Origin: Planctomycetota bacterium
Lineage (GTDB): Bacteria; Planctomycetota; GCA-002687715; DRQF01
Reading direction: 5' to 3'
NCBI GenBank assembly: GCA_024275615.1
Contig: JAJRYU010000572.1
Location: forward strand, 1 to 6,275
Length of the DNA stretch: 6,275 bases
The notes beneath the pieces are model-generated. The model did not search any database and was not told where the DNA came from. It saw nothing but the letters and a program-made list of their open reading frames with translations. Numbering within the stretch: position 1 is the stretch's first letter; every line of letters starts with the position of its first letter. Position numbers and translations under genes: made by a program. Of this stretch, positions 5,299-6,275 are shown piece after piece.

Positions 5299-6275
5299 AT
5301 GAATCAAGTTGAGAACGAAAAATCGGAGCCTGACCGCAATTCTGAAATCGAGCGATTACTCGCCAAATGCTTGGAGTCCATGGACCAAGGCGGAGCTGAA
5401 GCGCTCGAAAGAACGCTTCGCAATTTCCCGGAACACGCTCAAGACTTGCGACGAAGGATCAACGGGTTGGCAGCAGCTGGCTTCATCGAGTGCGAAAGCG
5501 AGATTCTCTCGCAGATCGATAAGTACCGTATCATTCGGACTCTGGGCATTGGCGGAATGGGCGAAGTTTATCTGGCAAGAGAAGAGTCAGATGTCGAACG
5601 TGACGTTGCCATAAAGATCATCAAGAAAGGATGCGACACCCGCAGTGCACTGTCCCGTTTCTCGCTTGAACGCCAAGTGCTAGCCAATCTCAATTCCGAC
5701 GGAATCGCAAAAGTATTTGATGTTGGAGAAACCAAGGATGGCAGGCCCTACTTCGCGATGGAGTACATCAACGGATTGGACATCGTGAAGTTCTGTCGCG
5801 ACAACCGGCTCAAGATCGAGGAGAAACTCAGCCTTTTTCGTGAGGTTTGCTCAGCCGTTCAGCATGCTCACCAACACGGCATCATGCATCGCGATCTTAA
5901 GCCATCAAACATCATCATCTCTGGTCCGAAAGACCAACCCAGGCCCAAGATTATCGACTTCGGCTTGGCGAAGGCGGTCGAGAGTGAAGTTCTTGGTCGC
6001 AGCATGATGACAGATTCCGGTGGAACCGTTGGGACTTGGTACTACATGAGCCCCGAGCAAGCTTTGGATCCCTCACAAGTTGATACCCGCACAGATGTCT
6101 ACTCACTGGGTGTCATTCTCTTCGAGCTAATCGCTGGGTTTCATCCACTCGAAGAGCCCGGACATGGAAAGACAAGCCGTCGATTCCCTATCGACCAAAC
6201 AAGTTTTGCGCCGTTTGTTCGGCCAAGTGTCAAGATCGCGAAGTTCGGTGGTAAACTCTCCGAATTCGCTCGGCG
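5299..6275 (+). CDS. Hanks-type Ser/Thr protein kinase, 3' end beyond the window
   Basis: There are 325 codons from ATG 5299 to the right edge without a stop. Residues 1-75 form a charged, helix-rich N-terminal segment (LLAKCLESMDQGG, NFPEHAQDLRRRI). The kinase domain starts near Tyr76 and has every core motif: Gly loop LGIGGMGEVYLA (82-93), VAIK with Lys106, helix-C Glu124, HRDLKPSN (197-204, catalytic Asp199), DFG (220-222), activation-segment GTVGTWYYMSPEQ (242-254), and DVYSLGVILFEL (266-277). It should be an active ATP-dependent Ser/Thr kinase, autophosphorylating around Thr243/Thr246. No membrane segment is seen so far; the C-terminus, where this class often has sensor or repeat domains, is not visible. 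The ribosome site is weak. It is divergent from the ECF sigma gene, a likely phosphorylation target. The N-terminal segment resembles those of other planctomycete kinases and may be a docking region (inference). Confidence 0.95.
   Translation, partial: MNQVENEKSEPDRNSEIERLLAKCLESMDQGGAEALERTLRNFPEHAQDLRRRINGLAAAGFIECESEILSQIDKYRIIRTLGIGGMGEVYLAREESDVERDVAIKIIKKGCDTRSALSRFSLERQVLANLNSDGIAKVFDVGETKDGRPYFAMEYINGLDIVKFCRDNRLKIEEKLSLFREVCSAVQHAHQHGIMHRDLKPSNIIISGPKDQPRPKIIDFGLAKAVESEVLGRSMMTDSGGTVGTWYYMSPEQALDPSQVDTRTDVYSLGVILFELIAGFHPLEEPGHGKTSRRFPIDQTSFAPFVRPSVKIAKFGGKLSEFAR

Noticed and set aside
5309..5614. 101-codon + strand frame overlapping the kinase start
   Set aside because: Shadow of the kinase frame, which has intact kinase motifs through the same bases.

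Overview
The window most likely comes from a Planctomycetota-like bacterium. This rests on one locus: an ECF sigma factor divergent from a Hanks-type Ser/Thr kinase, both with the sequence style common in that phylum (kinase N-terminal helical segment, FAMEY/HRDLKPSN motifs, sigma-2 reading LDLLQSALREV). That is family recognition, not a computed placement. Base composition is moderate and all genes look similar in codon use, with no transposase, integrase, tRNA, rRNA or CRISPR array.

Left part (1-2423, + strand): a tight operon of four genes. It contains the C-terminal tail of an unidentified protein, a RidA/YjgF-family protein, a single-pass membrane protein of unknown family, and a polytopic GT-C-type glycosyltransferase-like protein. 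Each junction is a 4-base start/stop overlap (ATGA, TTGA, GTGA), which implies translational coupling. A short hairpin just after the last stop may end the transcript.

Middle (2424-4400): a spacer with two perfect inverted repeats leads to a stand-alone 542-residue gene. Its product has an unrecognised beta-rich N-terminal region, a very Arg/Ser-rich middle, and a C-terminal C39-like papain-fold domain whose nucleophile cysteine is replaced by serine. The 191 bases between this gene and the convergent sigma gene hold only weak short hairpins.

Right part (4401-6275): the ECF sigma gene on the - strand, a 304-base divergent control region with a plausible sigma-70-type promoter pointing at the kinase, and a Ser/Thr kinase gene that runs off the right edge. 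The sigma factor has Thr-Ser where most ECF factors have an acidic motif in region 2.2. With a kinase next door, this suggests a phosphorylation-controlled sigma factor.

The best candidates for something undescribed are the Cys-to-Ser C39-like protein with its Arg-rich middle, the sigma/kinase pair, and the RidA-like/membrane protein/GT-C operon. None is proven by sequence alone.
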